Origin: Endothia cerciana
Taxonomy: Eukaryota; Ascomycota; Sordariomycetes; Diaporthales; Cryphonectriaceae
Length of the DNA stretch: 64,000 nucleotides
Assembly: GCA_026119935.1 (NCBI GenBank)
Contig: JALRMH010000014.1
Span: forward strand, 558,001-622,000
Direction: 5' to 3'
Shown here: positions 47,054 to 57,134 of the stretch, piece by piece
Layout of the letters: each line of letters starts with the position of its first letter
Numbering within the stretch: position 1 is the stretch's first letter
Translations under genes and position numbers: made by a program
The notes under the pieces: generated by a model
Database searches by the model: none
Told to the model about the DNA's origin: nothing
Seen by the model: the letters and a program-made list of their open reading frames with translations, nothing else

Positions 47054-48226
47054 ATGCCCCGCTACGTCTCCCCCTCGCGGGACATCTCGCGGGGACGGGA
47101 CCCCTCCGCCTCCCGCTCGCCCTCCCGCACATCCCGCGGCCGCCCCTACACTGACGGGGTCTACACGCCCAGCTCGACCGGCTCCTATTCCCCCTCGGCC
47201 GTCCGCTCCCGCTCCCGCTCCCGCTCCCTCTCCCGGCGCCGCGCCCCCAGCCGGAGCCGGAGCCAGGGCTGGGCCCGGGGCGGCCGCTCGCGGTCTCGGT
47301 CCTCCGACTACTACTACTCCGGCTCAGAAGAAGAAGGAGGGCGCTCGCGCAGCCGCGCCCGGTCGCGGTCCACGGTGGGGCGCACCAGGAAGGCCGCCAA
47401 GGAGCGCCTGTCGTCGATACTCGACACGCAGGGGAGCACCAAGCAGGAGAAGGCCGAGAACGTCGTCAAGACGTCGCTGGTCATGCTGGGCGCCATAGGC
47501 GCCGCGAGCCTAGCAGCGCACAAGTTCTGGCCCAAGGGGGTCACGTACGGCGACAAGGACGACTGGGAGCTCCAGAAGGAAGAGGAGAGGCACAAGCTGA
47601 AGAACAAGCTGAAAGAGGGCCGGGACATGCTAGAGGGCAGGACCACCGGCGGCCAGGGTAGCGGTGGTGGGGGGGGGAGGAGGAGGAGGGGGAGCGACGG
47701 CGACGATCCCGGCCGCAGACAGTACCTCCGCGATCGCCACCACCAGCGCCCGGCCCTCCCGCGGACGATGGACGGCGACGAGGGTGCGCAGTTCTGGGAG
47801 CGGCGCGCGAGGATACCGGGTCGCAACCGCTATTCAGCCGCCTACGTACCCGACGATGACGGGTATGACCCGCGCGATAGGCGGTACGTCGAGCCGCCTC
47901 CGCCGCAGCGCCGACTCGAGGCTCCTCTCCCGTTCGATGACAGGCGGTACGCGGAGGCTCCCCCGCCGCCGAGGCGCACCGATGCTCCTCCACCGCCGCC
48001 GCCGGCCCCCGCGCCGCCTCGAAGTTACGTGGACAACGCGCCGCTCGTTGTGCCGGCTGGTGCGAATTACCGGGAGGGACGGGAGGGAGGCCGGGGTCGG
48101 TATTATGTTGATGGAAACACTATTGTGGTTCCATCGTCGGGCGACAGGGCGTATGTGATTGATAGGGGTGCGCCGCCCGGCCAGAGGCTGAGGGAAAGGG
48201 AGCGGGATGGTGGATATTCTCGGTGA
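47054..48226 (+). CDS. Unknown Arg/Ser-rich protein with one hydrophobic helix
   Basis: A single uninterrupted frame of 390 residues that I cannot assign to a named family. Residues 1-115 are an RS-type region (SRSRSRSLSRRR, SRSRARSRS), like splicing or nuclear-speckle proteins. A compact block follows at about 117-180 (KAAKERLSSILDTQGSTKQEK, then VKTSLVMLGAIGAASLAAHKFWPKG), which contains the only hydrophobic helix and looks like the conserved core. A charged helix (ELQKEEERHKLKNKLKEGRDML) comes next, then a Gly/Arg stretch and a proline-rich tail with repeats of the form DRRY-EPPPP-R. It ends in an ordered-looking VVPAGANYREG and YYVDGNTIVVPSSGDRAYVID segment. The mix of an RS domain with a possible membrane helix is odd. 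The start context (CAGCAATGCC) is acceptable and no other ATG competes. Confidence 0.8.
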   Translation: MPRYVSPSRDISRGRDPSASRSPSRTSRGRPYTDGVYTPSSTGSYSPSAVRSRSRSRSLSRRRAPSRSRSQGWARGGRSRSRSSDYYYSGSEEEGGRSRSRARSRSTVGRTRKAAKERLSSILDTQGSTKQEKAENVVKTSLVMLGAIGAASLAAHKFWPKGVTYGDKDDWELQKEEERHKLKNKLKEGRDMLEGRTTGGQGSGGGGGRRRRGSDGDDPGRRQYLRDRHHQRPALPRTMDGDEGAQFWERRARIPGRNRYSAAYVPDDDGYDPRDRRYVEPPPPQRRLEAPLPFDDRRYAEAPPPPRRTDAPPPPPPAPAPPRSYVDNAPLVVPAGANYREGREGGRGRYYVDGNTIVVPSSGDRAYVIDRGAPPGQRLRERERDGGYSR

Positions 48227-48742
48227 TGAGGTGTTTGTTATGAGCCATGAGTTATGATGCTTGCGTGCTGCCGGCATTACGGGATCTCGGAATGAGGTGA
48301 TGGACAACGAGGCAATCTGAGTACTAACAGGCCAGGACTGGGAGTGGCTGGCGTTAGGATTGAGCGCGTTACTTCGAAGCGACGGGCTGGTATGATCGAT
48401 ATGGGCCCTGAATGGTCCTCTGTCTGGTTTTTTCAATTTGATGCCGCTGCCATCTATCCAGCCAAAAAGGGGTTGTTTATTTGTCTAATGAAGCAACAAG
48501 CAATGCCATAAGCCATTTGAACGCATGCCGCCCGCGCCAGACCATGCTTTCCATTGTTGATGAAATGCTAGAGAAATGACAGCCTTCCCAGTCCGTCTCC
48601 ACCCCTCAAGTCGTAATCCCAATGGCCTGGATCAAAGTGCCAGGTTCAATATGCAGGAGACATCCGCAGGAGGACGCTGGTTATCCCGGACGGGGTTGTA
48701 CCGCGCCAGGAGGTCCATTACCCTGTTGGTCAGTGTTAGTCT
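48227..48742. other. Convergent intergenic region
   Basis: About 515 bp between the 3' ends of the Arg/Ser-rich gene and ELG1. It should contain both 3' UTRs. No further feature is seen. Confidence 0.55.
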
Positions 48743-51700
48743 CTAGTCCACGTCCATCTCGCTCGAGCTGCTGCCCGCATCATCGTCGCCGCCGCCAGTG
48801 AAGACTGTCTCACTCTGATTTCCAGCGGAAGCTGACCCCGAGGCTGAGCCTGTCAAGCTCCTGCGGCTGCCCAATTTGGCCTCCTTAACAGCAGCGGCCC
48901 AGCCCTCGCCTGCCGTGCGCATGACCAGAACCCCGTTCAAGTCAGCGTCGAACCATCTGTCCCGCCGCGTCGTGGTCCTCGAGCCGCCTTCCAGTGCCGC
49001 CTTTGAAGCCCGTGTCTTGCGCCTCTTGGTGCCGCCCTGGCTCAATAGGCTACTGAGCTCCTGTCGCTGTATTTGAAGTTTCTTTTCAAAAGAGACAATA
49101 CTTCGCACGTATGGCGCTACGTCGACAGCGATGCTGGGAAAAGTACCGTCAAAGACTGAAAGATCTAGGTAGGTTGAAGAAGTGGTGTTTTTGTCTGAAA
49201 CTGCGAGGTTGTCAAAGGCGTTGCTAAAATCGTCGCGGGTGAGAGCAGACGTTGCGCAGGATCCTGTCGCGTGCTGCCGAATTTTAGAAATGACCCCAGT
49301 CTCATTGAGGGGGTCCAAGGTCGGAGATGGTGATCCGGGCACAGAGCTTTGTAAACTCTTCCGGGCGAGGCATCTCAGGCTGACGGGTAGTGACGTCGCA
49401 AGGGAATCGTAGGTCGAGGCAACAGGCGTGTCAAACAGTTGACGGCCTAGAATGTAGTCTTCCCGAGTTTTGTCCGTAATCTCAGGCAGAGTCCAATCGA
49501 TCGCTTCCTCATAGAAGGTCGCGAACTCCAGGGAAGAGGACAAGTCGGCGAAACTCATCGCATCGGTGAAGCCTTCGTATCTCTTAAGAACCGTAAGTTG
49601 GTCTTGTGATGAGGCATTATCCTGTTCAGCGGCCCAAGATGTAAGATCGAGGGAATCGTGCCAGTTGCCAACGTCCATCTGCCAACAGTCTCGGGCTTCA
49701 TGGAGGAGCTCTTCTTCACGCCTCTCATCATCGATCTCATGCGCCAGAACATCGTGGGCAAGCCATCCCAGCCCTTCCACATACGCATCCTGGCTGATGA
49801 CCCGAACGACGTTTCCCTGCTCATCGATATCACAGCCCTCTGGCCAGCGCGGGTAGAACCAGGCAATGCCTCCCCGTCTGTCACCAACAGCAATCTGACA
49901 CCAGTAGTTTAGATCCATCAAGCAGGCACGCAGATCCTGCTGACGGGCGTCGTAGAGTGCTTGAACCGCGTTCCGGCGCAAGGCATGACCCTCGCAAGCT
50001 GCAATCATAAGCATGCGGTCTACAGCTAGGTCCGACGGCGGTGCGCTGAACCGAAAGATCCCATGGAGATTTAGGGCCTGCAACGGGACAAGATTCTCAT
50101 CATTGCAGGTCATGATGAAAGGACGCCTTGACTGTGCGATCAGAGTCATGACTGTGCTCCAAAAGTTCTTGTCTTCCTCGTAGAGAATGTCAACCTCGTC
50201 CAGGAGAATCAATGACTGCTTCTGATTCTTTGGAGATGGTTTCTTCGGGTCCGCCTTTAGCACTGTCGGCACCTCTTTTTTGACCGGCTTCTTCGGCTTA
50301 GCAGGTAGAGGCGTGGCCTTGGCTTTGAAGAATGAATTCATGGTCGCTTGCTTTCCAGACTTGATGTCCTCCGCCACGGCTTCCTCGTTGATGGCGGTCC
50401 CGGAAGCGTCAGTCTGGTGATGCTGGACCAGATGATTCCTTGTCATGTCGCCAATTCTCTCAAGAACGTCCTTGCCGCTCCTGCGACTGCCCGCATTGAT
50501 CTCAAAGACCTCGAAGTCCAGCTCCTTCGCAATGGCGTAGACAGCTGAAGTCTTGCCGCAGCCGTGGGGGCCACTTATGACAACCGCGTTCTTCAACCGT
50601 CTGGAGTCCTTGGCGTCTCTGGCCGCAGCATCGCCGGCACGGATCACCGTCTTTTTGACGCTGTGTCTGTCTGAAGACCAATCCTCCTCAAGGTCAGAGA
50701 CCTCATCCATATCATCTGCCTCTTCATCACTGTCCACGATAAAGTTATCCAACTTATTCTTCTTTCGCTTCTTCTTAGGCGGCTTTGTCGGTCTCGTCGG
50801 CTTTGGTTTTACGTCCCCCGTATCCACAGACTGAACCTTGAGCGCTTCCAGCCAGTCTCGCAGGAGAAAAGCCTCTTTACCATACTGCAAGACTTCAACG
50901 GCAGATTTTGGAGGGTATTTATGAGCCCAACAGACAGATTCACACGTGAACCTGTCGAAAGCAGCGAGGGATGTGACCAGTGATACCCGCAGCTGAGCCA
51001 AGGCTGGATGTTGTGCATATTTGATCTCACGAGAGATGCGCTTCTCGAGCTTGGAACCACTCTCGAAATGTTTTTGCGGCAGTCGGAGCTCTGGAGGAGG
51101 TGGTTGGAAGGTGTCGTTGTCAACGCGCCTCAGGTCACCAACCTCCTCAGAGATATGGAGCTTGCACGCAAGATCGTTCAGAACCATCTCCTCAGGGGCG
51201 ACATGGATAATTCTTCCTTTGCATTTTCGCGCGCTCACTGGCTCGCCACGGGCGTGTGGGCGAGAGAAGACATCGTCTCCCCCTCTGACATGAACCATAT
51301 CTTTAGGAGGCCAAGCAGGCAGCCGCGCACCTGGCGTTTTGAGACCCAATGATCTCATCCCGAACTGAGGTAGAGGCATGCTGGGCAGTGCAACCCGAGT
51401 CTTCCTAGGGGAGCACGGAGTGGAGCTGAAAATCTTTGGCCGTGCGGGAGCTGCAGCTGGCTTCGCCTTGACAGCCTCCGTAGATTCTGAAGCGGCCGTC
51501 GCAGCAGATGCCAGGGGGGTGTTCTTCTTTGGCTTGCCCGTAAAGAAGGGATGTGGTTCTTTCTTGGGGCCGTCTTCGCCTATCTTCGACCTAGTACCGT
51601 CGTCGCTCTTGCAATTCTGGGGCGACTTCCTCATCCTCGTCTTTTGTTTCGGGCTGGGGACAACAGAAGCGGCCAAGATCTCCTCGATCTTACCGCCGAT

Positions 51701-52438
51701 GCGTTTTCTACACGCGTCATCGATTCCGTACACGATCCTAGCGACCCTGGTGAACCGTCTTTTCCGCCCAGGAAAAGGTGTTTTCTGTTCCTCGGCGGCC
51801 TCTTCGCCTTTTGTTGGCTGCTTGGAGGCTTTTGAGTCCTTGGTTTTTGGAGGGGACCCGATGGTCCCTGTTCTTCGATTGAGCTGCAAGACTTTTTTCC
51901 GAGGGGCCTCCTTGTGAGCAGTCTGTTGTTCTGGAGCTGTCTTGACCTCGTCAGGCACGGGCGCCTCACTACTGATAACCGCAGCTATTGGGGGAGCAAG
52001 GGCTGGGGATGGAGCTGGGACTGCGGTTGCTTGTGCCTGTGCTTTCTCCCCCTCTTTTAAAACTGATTGTTGGGGTGCCGAGGAGGACAGGTCGCATGCT
52101 GCAGGTTCTGTACTCTCGCCGTTGACTCTTGAGAAATGATTCATGATCGAGGCTGCCGGCGGTGCCCCCTCCTTTGTACCTCGCTTGGGCTTCTTGGTGC
52201 CTCCCCAATCCTCATCCGCCTGCTCCGCCGTCTTACGCCTCTTTCGCCTGGGCACATTGTTCTCTTGTCCATCCGCATCCGCGTTCTTCTCTCGGCCCTC
52301 GCTCGCTTCGGGAACATCCTCAGACTTGTGTTCAGGCGTGATGGGCCTGGCGGCTTTGGGATCGTGTTGGAGGGATTTCGGCGCGGTGAAGAATGGATGG
52401 AGCTTCTTGGACTCGGCAGGAAAGTCGCTGCCCGCCAT
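48743..52438 (-). CDS. ELG1: Elg1/ATAD5, PCNA-unloading RFC-like AAA+ ATPase
   Basis: The large subunit of the Elg1 RFC-like complex, which removes PCNA from chromatin after replication. One continuous frame; I start at the ATG at 52438 (A at -3, ACCATGG), giving 1231 residues; an in-frame ATG at 52462 would add eight. Walker A is GPHGCGKTSA at about 623, with KNAVVISG before it. Walker B is ILLDEVDILYEED with Asp747 and Glu748, and the sensor region is FIMTCNDENLVPLQ. The ATPase domain is followed by the RFC collar region (GIFRFSAPPSDLAVDRML, LRACLMDLNYWCQ). The N-terminal 600 residues are disordered and basic, with two HPFF motifs (residues 14-17 and 296-299) in PIP-like context, and KRRFTRVARIVYG. 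A canonical PIP box, QATMNSFF, lies at 697-704 between Walker A and Walker B. It faces the probable UTP8 gene head to head. Confidence 0.92.
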   Translation of the reverse strand: MAGSDFPAESKKLHPFFTAPKSLQHDPKAARPITPEHKSEDVPEASEGREKNADADGQENNVPRRKRRKTAEQADEDWGGTKKPKRGTKEGAPPAASIMNHFSRVNGESTEPAACDLSSSAPQQSVLKEGEKAQAQATAVPAPSPALAPPIAAVISSEAPVPDEVKTAPEQQTAHKEAPRKKVLQLNRRTGTIGSPPKTKDSKASKQPTKGEEAAEEQKTPFPGRKRRFTRVARIVYGIDDACRKRIGGKIEEILAASVVPSPKQKTRMRKSPQNCKSDDGTRSKIGEDGPKKEPHPFFTGKPKKNTPLASAATAASESTEAVKAKPAAAPARPKIFSSTPCSPRKTRVALPSMPLPQFGMRSLGLKTPGARLPAWPPKDMVHVRGGDDVFSRPHARGEPVSARKCKGRIIHVAPEEMVLNDLACKLHISEEVGDLRRVDNDTFQPPPPELRLPQKHFESGSKLEKRISREIKYAQHPALAQLRVSLVTSLAAFDRFTCESVCWAHKYPPKSAVEVLQYGKEAFLLRDWLEALKVQSVDTGDVKPKPTRPTKPPKKKRKKNKLDNFIVDSDEEADDMDEVSDLEEDWSSDRHSVKKTVIRAGDAAARDAKDSRRLKNAVVISGPHGCGKTSAVYAIAKELDFEVFEINAGSRRSGKDVLERIGDMTRNHLVQHHQTDASGTAINEEAVAEDIKSGKQATMNSFFKAKATPLPAKPKKPVKKEVPTVLKADPKKPSPKNQKQSLILLDEVDILYEEDKNFWSTVMTLIAQSRRPFIMTCNDENLVPLQALNLHGIFRFSAPPSDLAVDRMLMIAACEGHALRRNAVQALYDARQQDLRACLMDLNYWCQIAVGDRRGGIAWFYPRWPEGCDIDEQGNVVRVISQDAYVEGLGWLAHDVLAHEIDDERREEELLHEARDCWQMDVGNWHDSLDLTSWAAEQDNASSQDQLTVLKRYEGFTDAMSFADLSSSLEFATFYEEAIDWTLPEITDKTREDYILGRQLFDTPVASTYDSLATSLPVSLRCLARKSLQSSVPGSPSPTLDPLNETGVISKIRQHATGSCATSALTRDDFSNAFDNLAVSDKNTTSSTYLDLSVFDGTFPSIAVDVAPYVRSIVSFEKKLQIQRQELSSLLSQGGTKRRKTRASKAALEGGSRTTTRRDRWFDADLNGVLVMRTAGEGWAAAVKEAKLGSRRSLTGSASGSASAGNQSETVFTGGGDDDAGSSSSEMDVD
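50327..50350 (-). other. Canonical PIP-box codons within ELG1
   Basis: Eight codons spell Q-A-T-M-N-S-F-F, an exact match to the PCNA-interacting consensus Q-x-x-[ILM]-x-x-[FY]-[FY]. Basic residues follow (KAKATPLPAKPKK), as is common for PIP boxes. The site sits in an insertion between Walker A and Walker B. Confidence 0.75.
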
Positions 52439-53361
52439 GGTCTCGACTGCAACCGGCCCCATCTGCCAAAACAGCAGGGGCTGACTCTGTATCTGCAGAG
52501 CACGAGATGTCGTGAGCACGAGGAATATTTGAGACCCGAGAAGCCCCAACCCGTGGTGCTGCACACACGCCTAAGGTGAGGAGGACGTCGAGGGCATGCC
52601 GAGTGATGGGCGAGATGCGCGGTTAGGTAGTTTCCAAAATATATTCAACGTTGTGTTCCCAGGCCGCTTCCGCGGATGAAGAGACTGGGGAAGACTCTGG
52701 GCCTGGGATGATTATAATTTGAAGGTGAGGAGAGGGCTGAGGCTCAAAAACTCAAGAAATCTATACTTGGTCGGGGTGACGAGAAGTCGCGTTGCAGCCT
52801 CAGCAGCGCGTCTTTGCCTGGAGCGCGACTTCCCGGATGCGCGAGGGTTTCCTATGACGCCCCAGTTGCTGCCTCAAGCCAATCAAGAAGACCATCCAGC
52901 CCCACCTTACTAGACTGGCCGTTCACATACGGAGGTACTACAAGTATGTACTAAGTAATAAGCCCTGGGCTGACTTCTCACCTCGACGGATTGGGGAAAG
53001 ACACTACTTCTCAATGCTTGACGATGAGGTTTTTTGTCTTCTGCTTCAGAACGACGACTCACTTCGGGATAATGAGACGAGATTCATTCATGTGAGGCCT
53101 CAGTATGGATTGTACTGTGCAAGTGGGAGATATGAATTGATTTACTATGGTCCTCGCCAGGAATACTAGGACAAGGGTGCGGCATGTACAGAAACCCACT
53201 AACCAGGAACCGATAAACGATAAGAGCAGGCCCCCTGTTCTTCCTCAATTTTTTTTCCCCAGAGTCGCTTACAGGGCAGAACAGGACGGCGACTTTGCAC
53301 CGTGCACCACCCAACATCTATCCCCATTGAGTGTCCCCCCCAACGGAGTCGTACGCTCACA
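52439..53361. promoter_or_regulatory. Divergent promoter region, ELG1 and probable UTP8
   Basis: The 923 bp between two outward-facing starts. A CCAAT pentamer (52879-52883, within GCCAATCA) could bind the CCAAT-binding complex, but one match in this length is weak evidence. No TATA box is assigned. Confidence 0.45.
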
Positions 53362-56270
53362 ATGGCTGCCACGTTCAATATACAAAAGCCATATGTGCTC
53401 ACCACCCTACCTCGACCTCTAAACCGCGAAGGAAACGGTAACGGTAGCGCATACGCAGTCGGCGATGTCTGGGGGCAACAACAAGGGTCCAAGAAGAGGA
53501 AGCGTCCAGAATTGGCCGTGGGCATCGACGGCGAGGCCGTCAACCTATACGATGTTTGTCCGCCGGACAGAGAAACCAATGGTCCGGACAGCCTGCTGAC
53601 CCCTCGCAGGTACCATCTCAAAGGCTGATCACATCCTACCCGATCCCCCCTCAGTCCGTCTTCACCTGCCCGCCTTGCTCGACGAGATGGCGGGTTGCAA
53701 AGAGCAGAGACGCTGCGCGCTACACCTATGTCTCGACCAGGGACGCCAAGGCGAACATCACCCTGTTCAAGGACGTGTTGGGCGCATCTGGCGACACCAC
53801 TTCGACCATCGTAACCGAGCAGGTGGATCATGCCCGAAAGATGGTCCACCTGAGCACGACCTCCACCTCCAATGAGGACAGCGCCCGGTCCGACTTACTA
53901 GCAGTCACTGAGGACGGTTCGGTCATGTGCTTCCAGGGTGAGGATCTGCGCAAGAGGTGGGAGACGTCACCAGAGATCCTCCGACAGGACCTAGCCGCCG
54001 CTCCGAAGGGGAGCCGCCTCCAAGTTGAGCTGGTTCAAGCCGCGTTGGCGAGCGATGTCGTCGCGGGCTTTTCTGGCGGGAAGCAGCATGCTTTTGCCTC
54101 TCTCCTGCGAACTAGCCAAGGGGATGTCTCCACCCAAGACATGCTCGTGCTCATTACCAAGACCGTCGGAGACGGACAGGCTACCCGGCAACTGCACATT
54201 CTCGGAGTCGCCTCCACGGAGCAGCAAGCCGCCGGAAGGCTTGTGCAGGTTCACACCTCTCCTATCCCGTCCTCATCTGTAGCCTTGAGTGGGCCTGGGA
54301 GTCTCCGCCTGGACGTAAGCACGGGGTCACTGATGGAACTACGAGAAGGGTCTCTCGTCACCTACGACCTCACCAAGAGCATGGCCAAGGTCGAGTGCAG
54401 ACTCGAGGTTCCAGACATCAAGTCGTTCATCAGACTGTCCAAGTCTTCTGTACTTGCTGCCAAATCCGAGACCCTGGATGTCTACAACTTGGTCTACCAA
54501 TCTCTACAGGCATCTGCAGCCTTCGACCTGGAGGCAACAAGCAAAGACCTAATTGCACCTACGATATCCCTGGTCGCATACTTTACGCGGCTCGAGATAG
54601 CGGTGGCCATCTATGGCGCATCATTGATCGCCGTGCAGCTCGAGGCACCCAGGACCCGCGGCAAGAAACGCCGATCGGAAGGATTGTTGATCGACTCGAT
54701 CGGTCGCGGCATTCCACAATATAGAGACAACAAGAGGCACAGGTCCGGCCCGGAGTCTGCGAGCTTCTCTACCAGCTTTTCGAGCAACCTTCCCGGCAGT
54801 GTTTCTGGCAATTACTGGTCCGACTTCACCGCGGATGCCCAGAGAGCTGATGAGCTGCTAGCGGCAAATGATGTGGTCGGTTTCGAGGAAGTCATTGCTA
54901 GAAAGTTTGGAATCGAGATCAAGCCGGTGGGTGCGGCAAATGCCGCAAACGGCATCCAGAACGACCCAGAATCAGATCTGGAATATCCCAGATTGCCCGA
55001 GTGGATATTGCCTGCTGTACGTTCCGACTATCGGTACTCCGATCGCCGATGGGTTCTGTTTGCGATCTCTCGAGTGTTCGCATGGCAGGACACACAGGAG
55101 TCGGGCACAGAAGAGACAAGGCTCGTCTGCAGGCTGCCGCAGAGTAACCTCCTCACAATGCTGATCGATGCAGGTCACCTCACCGTGTCGAACCTCAAGT
55201 CAGCATTCAAGGACGAGACTAGGGATATAGACGACATCGACTTCATCTTCGGGGAAGACCTGCCTCGGGTTCTGGTACAGGTCGACCCAGTCTTTGAGCT
55301 TCTCTTGTCGTACCTGTCCTCCACGAAACTGGGCGCTGTGGAGCTTCTCACCTCTGTCCATCTGATCATGCGCAGTCTCGAGCTGGTACAGGATCCCACA
55401 AAGATTGCACCGAAGCTGCTCGCCTTTGGGTCACAAACGTCCGATGCAGTGGATCCGGACGACACCGCCCTGCTGGCAGATCAGAGTGCGATCGGCCACG
55501 AGCTCGAGCGTGCAGTCCAGGAGCTAGAGGCTGCAGAGTACTTCCACCTGGGCGACCAGTCACTCATCCGCGGCAGGGGCTTGAGTGTCGCATTTGGCAA
55601 GCTAGGCAGCTGTCCACGTGTGTCCACGATCCGTGCGCTGCGTCTGAGCTACAAGCCCGAGGAAATCCTGTCCCTCATCTACGTGTTACGCATGGAACTC
55701 GTCAAGGACGGCTGGACCACGCGGTATCTCGACACGACGCAGTTGGACAAGGACGACGGGCTCGAGGCGCCGCCCGACGGGAGTATCAGTCTCATTTCCG
55801 ACCTACTCTGCAGGTGCATCGATGCTGTTGGGCCGGGCGGCTGGCTCATCAACGATTCGATAGTGGCGGCCGGCGCAGGCGATCATATGGACTCGGCAGA
55901 CTTCCTCGCCTCGCTCAAGCTAGAGGTCAGCGCCGCGCTCGAGGGCGTACAAGAGGCTGTCTTCCTGCGAGGGATCATCTCTGAGGCGGTGCGATACGGC
56001 AACAGCATGCAGAAGGTCGAGGCAGAGATGGGGCAGAAGCACAGGCGCGTGGACGGCGCGGCTCTGGTGCTACGTGTCTCCCCGGGCCACGACAGTGGTA
56101 AGCCAGGCGAATCGTCCGCCATGTTGCCGCTGGGCATGAAGGCCAAGGAGAGGATCTCGGCGGAGAAGGTCGTCTCGGGCGGCGAGGTGGCTCGCAGGAG
56201 GAAGAGAGAGGTGGGACACCTGCTCAGCCAGAAGGTCGGGGCGTACTCGCTGGAGAGGATCAGCATATAG
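53362..56270 (+). CDS. UTP8: Probable U3 snoRNP-associated protein Utp8 (t-UTP)
   Basis: Best guess is Utp8 (related to NOL11), a t-UTP subunit of the small-subunit processome needed for rRNA transcription and early pre-rRNA processing in the nucleolus. Exons are 53362-53553 and 53610-56270, giving 950 residues; the start context is TCACAATGG. The 56-nt intron has an unusual GTTTGT donor but a good GCTGAC branch and GCAG acceptor, and its removal gives VNLYDVPSQRLITSYPIPP. The N-terminal half reads like a beta-propeller (SKKRKRPELAVGIDGEAVNLYD, ITSYPIPPQSVFTCPPC, YTYVSTRDAKANITLFKDVL, LLAVTEDGSVMCFQGE). The C-terminal half is helical and ends in a basic stretch (AKERISAEKVVSGGEVARRRKRE). The identification rests on overall pattern, not on a diagnostic motif; another WD40-like nucleolar t-UTP such as Utp17 is the main alternative. 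Confidence 0.62.
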
Positions 56271-57043
56271 AGAGCATTATTGCAGCAGAAGGCTGAGGAC
56301 AGTGCTGCGGCACGGCCTGCGGCGGTGGCGGGTAGATTGTGGTGAGAGGACGGCAGGAAGGAAAAACCGGTGCTTGAGGGACATGGAATAGCGGACGGCT
56401 GGAAAGCCTCGGTGTACCCCCTGCCAAGCTCAAAGCCGCTTCGAATTCAAGGTACTTGAGACCTCTGAAGGAAGGGGCATCTCACCCCAAGCCCACACAT
56501 GCAGTATTGCCCGGTGAACTTGACCTGAGACGCCCGGTGACAGCTGCTGATCCCCCATGCTGGCGGTCCACAGGCAGGACTCCCGCTTTCAAGTTGTCAC
56601 ACGCGTAGATGTTCTGCGCATGGCCGCTGTAGTCCCTATGTTCTCATGCTATACTTACAACTATCCCGCCTAGGCGAGTAGAGCTGTTCAGAGCGGATAG
56701 CGCTAGCCGCGGAAACGACAGAAATATCAGCATGCCTGAAAGGCTCATCTGCCCACGGGGGGCGCGGCCTTCCCCGGCGTCCTATCATCCGTACAAGGTG
56801 AACCAAGACACGCATCTATCTCCCAGCGGAACACAGGACTCAGACAAAGGCGAGACAGGACAGGCGGCACGTCGGACCAAGGCGCGCGCCGCCAGTCACA
56901 GCGTCCCTAATAAGCGAGTCCTGAGGAAGACGGCTCCCCTGTTGGCCCGGGGGGTCATCGGGGGGATGGCCCTACGGCAGATAGTCTGGGTCGACGAGGG
57001 CGGGAGGGCGGCTCTGCGCCTCGGCCTCGGCGATATTGGATGT

Positions 57044-57075
57044 GGGGGGGGGGGGGGGGGGGGGTGTTTTTTTTT
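57044..57075. repeat. G21 run followed by T9
   Basis: Twenty-one G residues, then TG, then nine T residues lie directly upstream of the assembly gap. Such a sequence is hard to read and may not be real. Confidence 0.8.
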
Positions 57076-57124
57076 GAGATGGGCCGGCGCCCGACCCCGG
57101 CCCCACAAAACCCAATGGCGCTTC

Positions 57125-57134
57125 NNNNNNNNNN
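57125..57134. other. Assembly gap (10 N)
   Basis: Ten undetermined bases are flanked by G/C homopolymers and by short duplicated sequences, so the true gap length is unknown. Confidence 0.99.
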
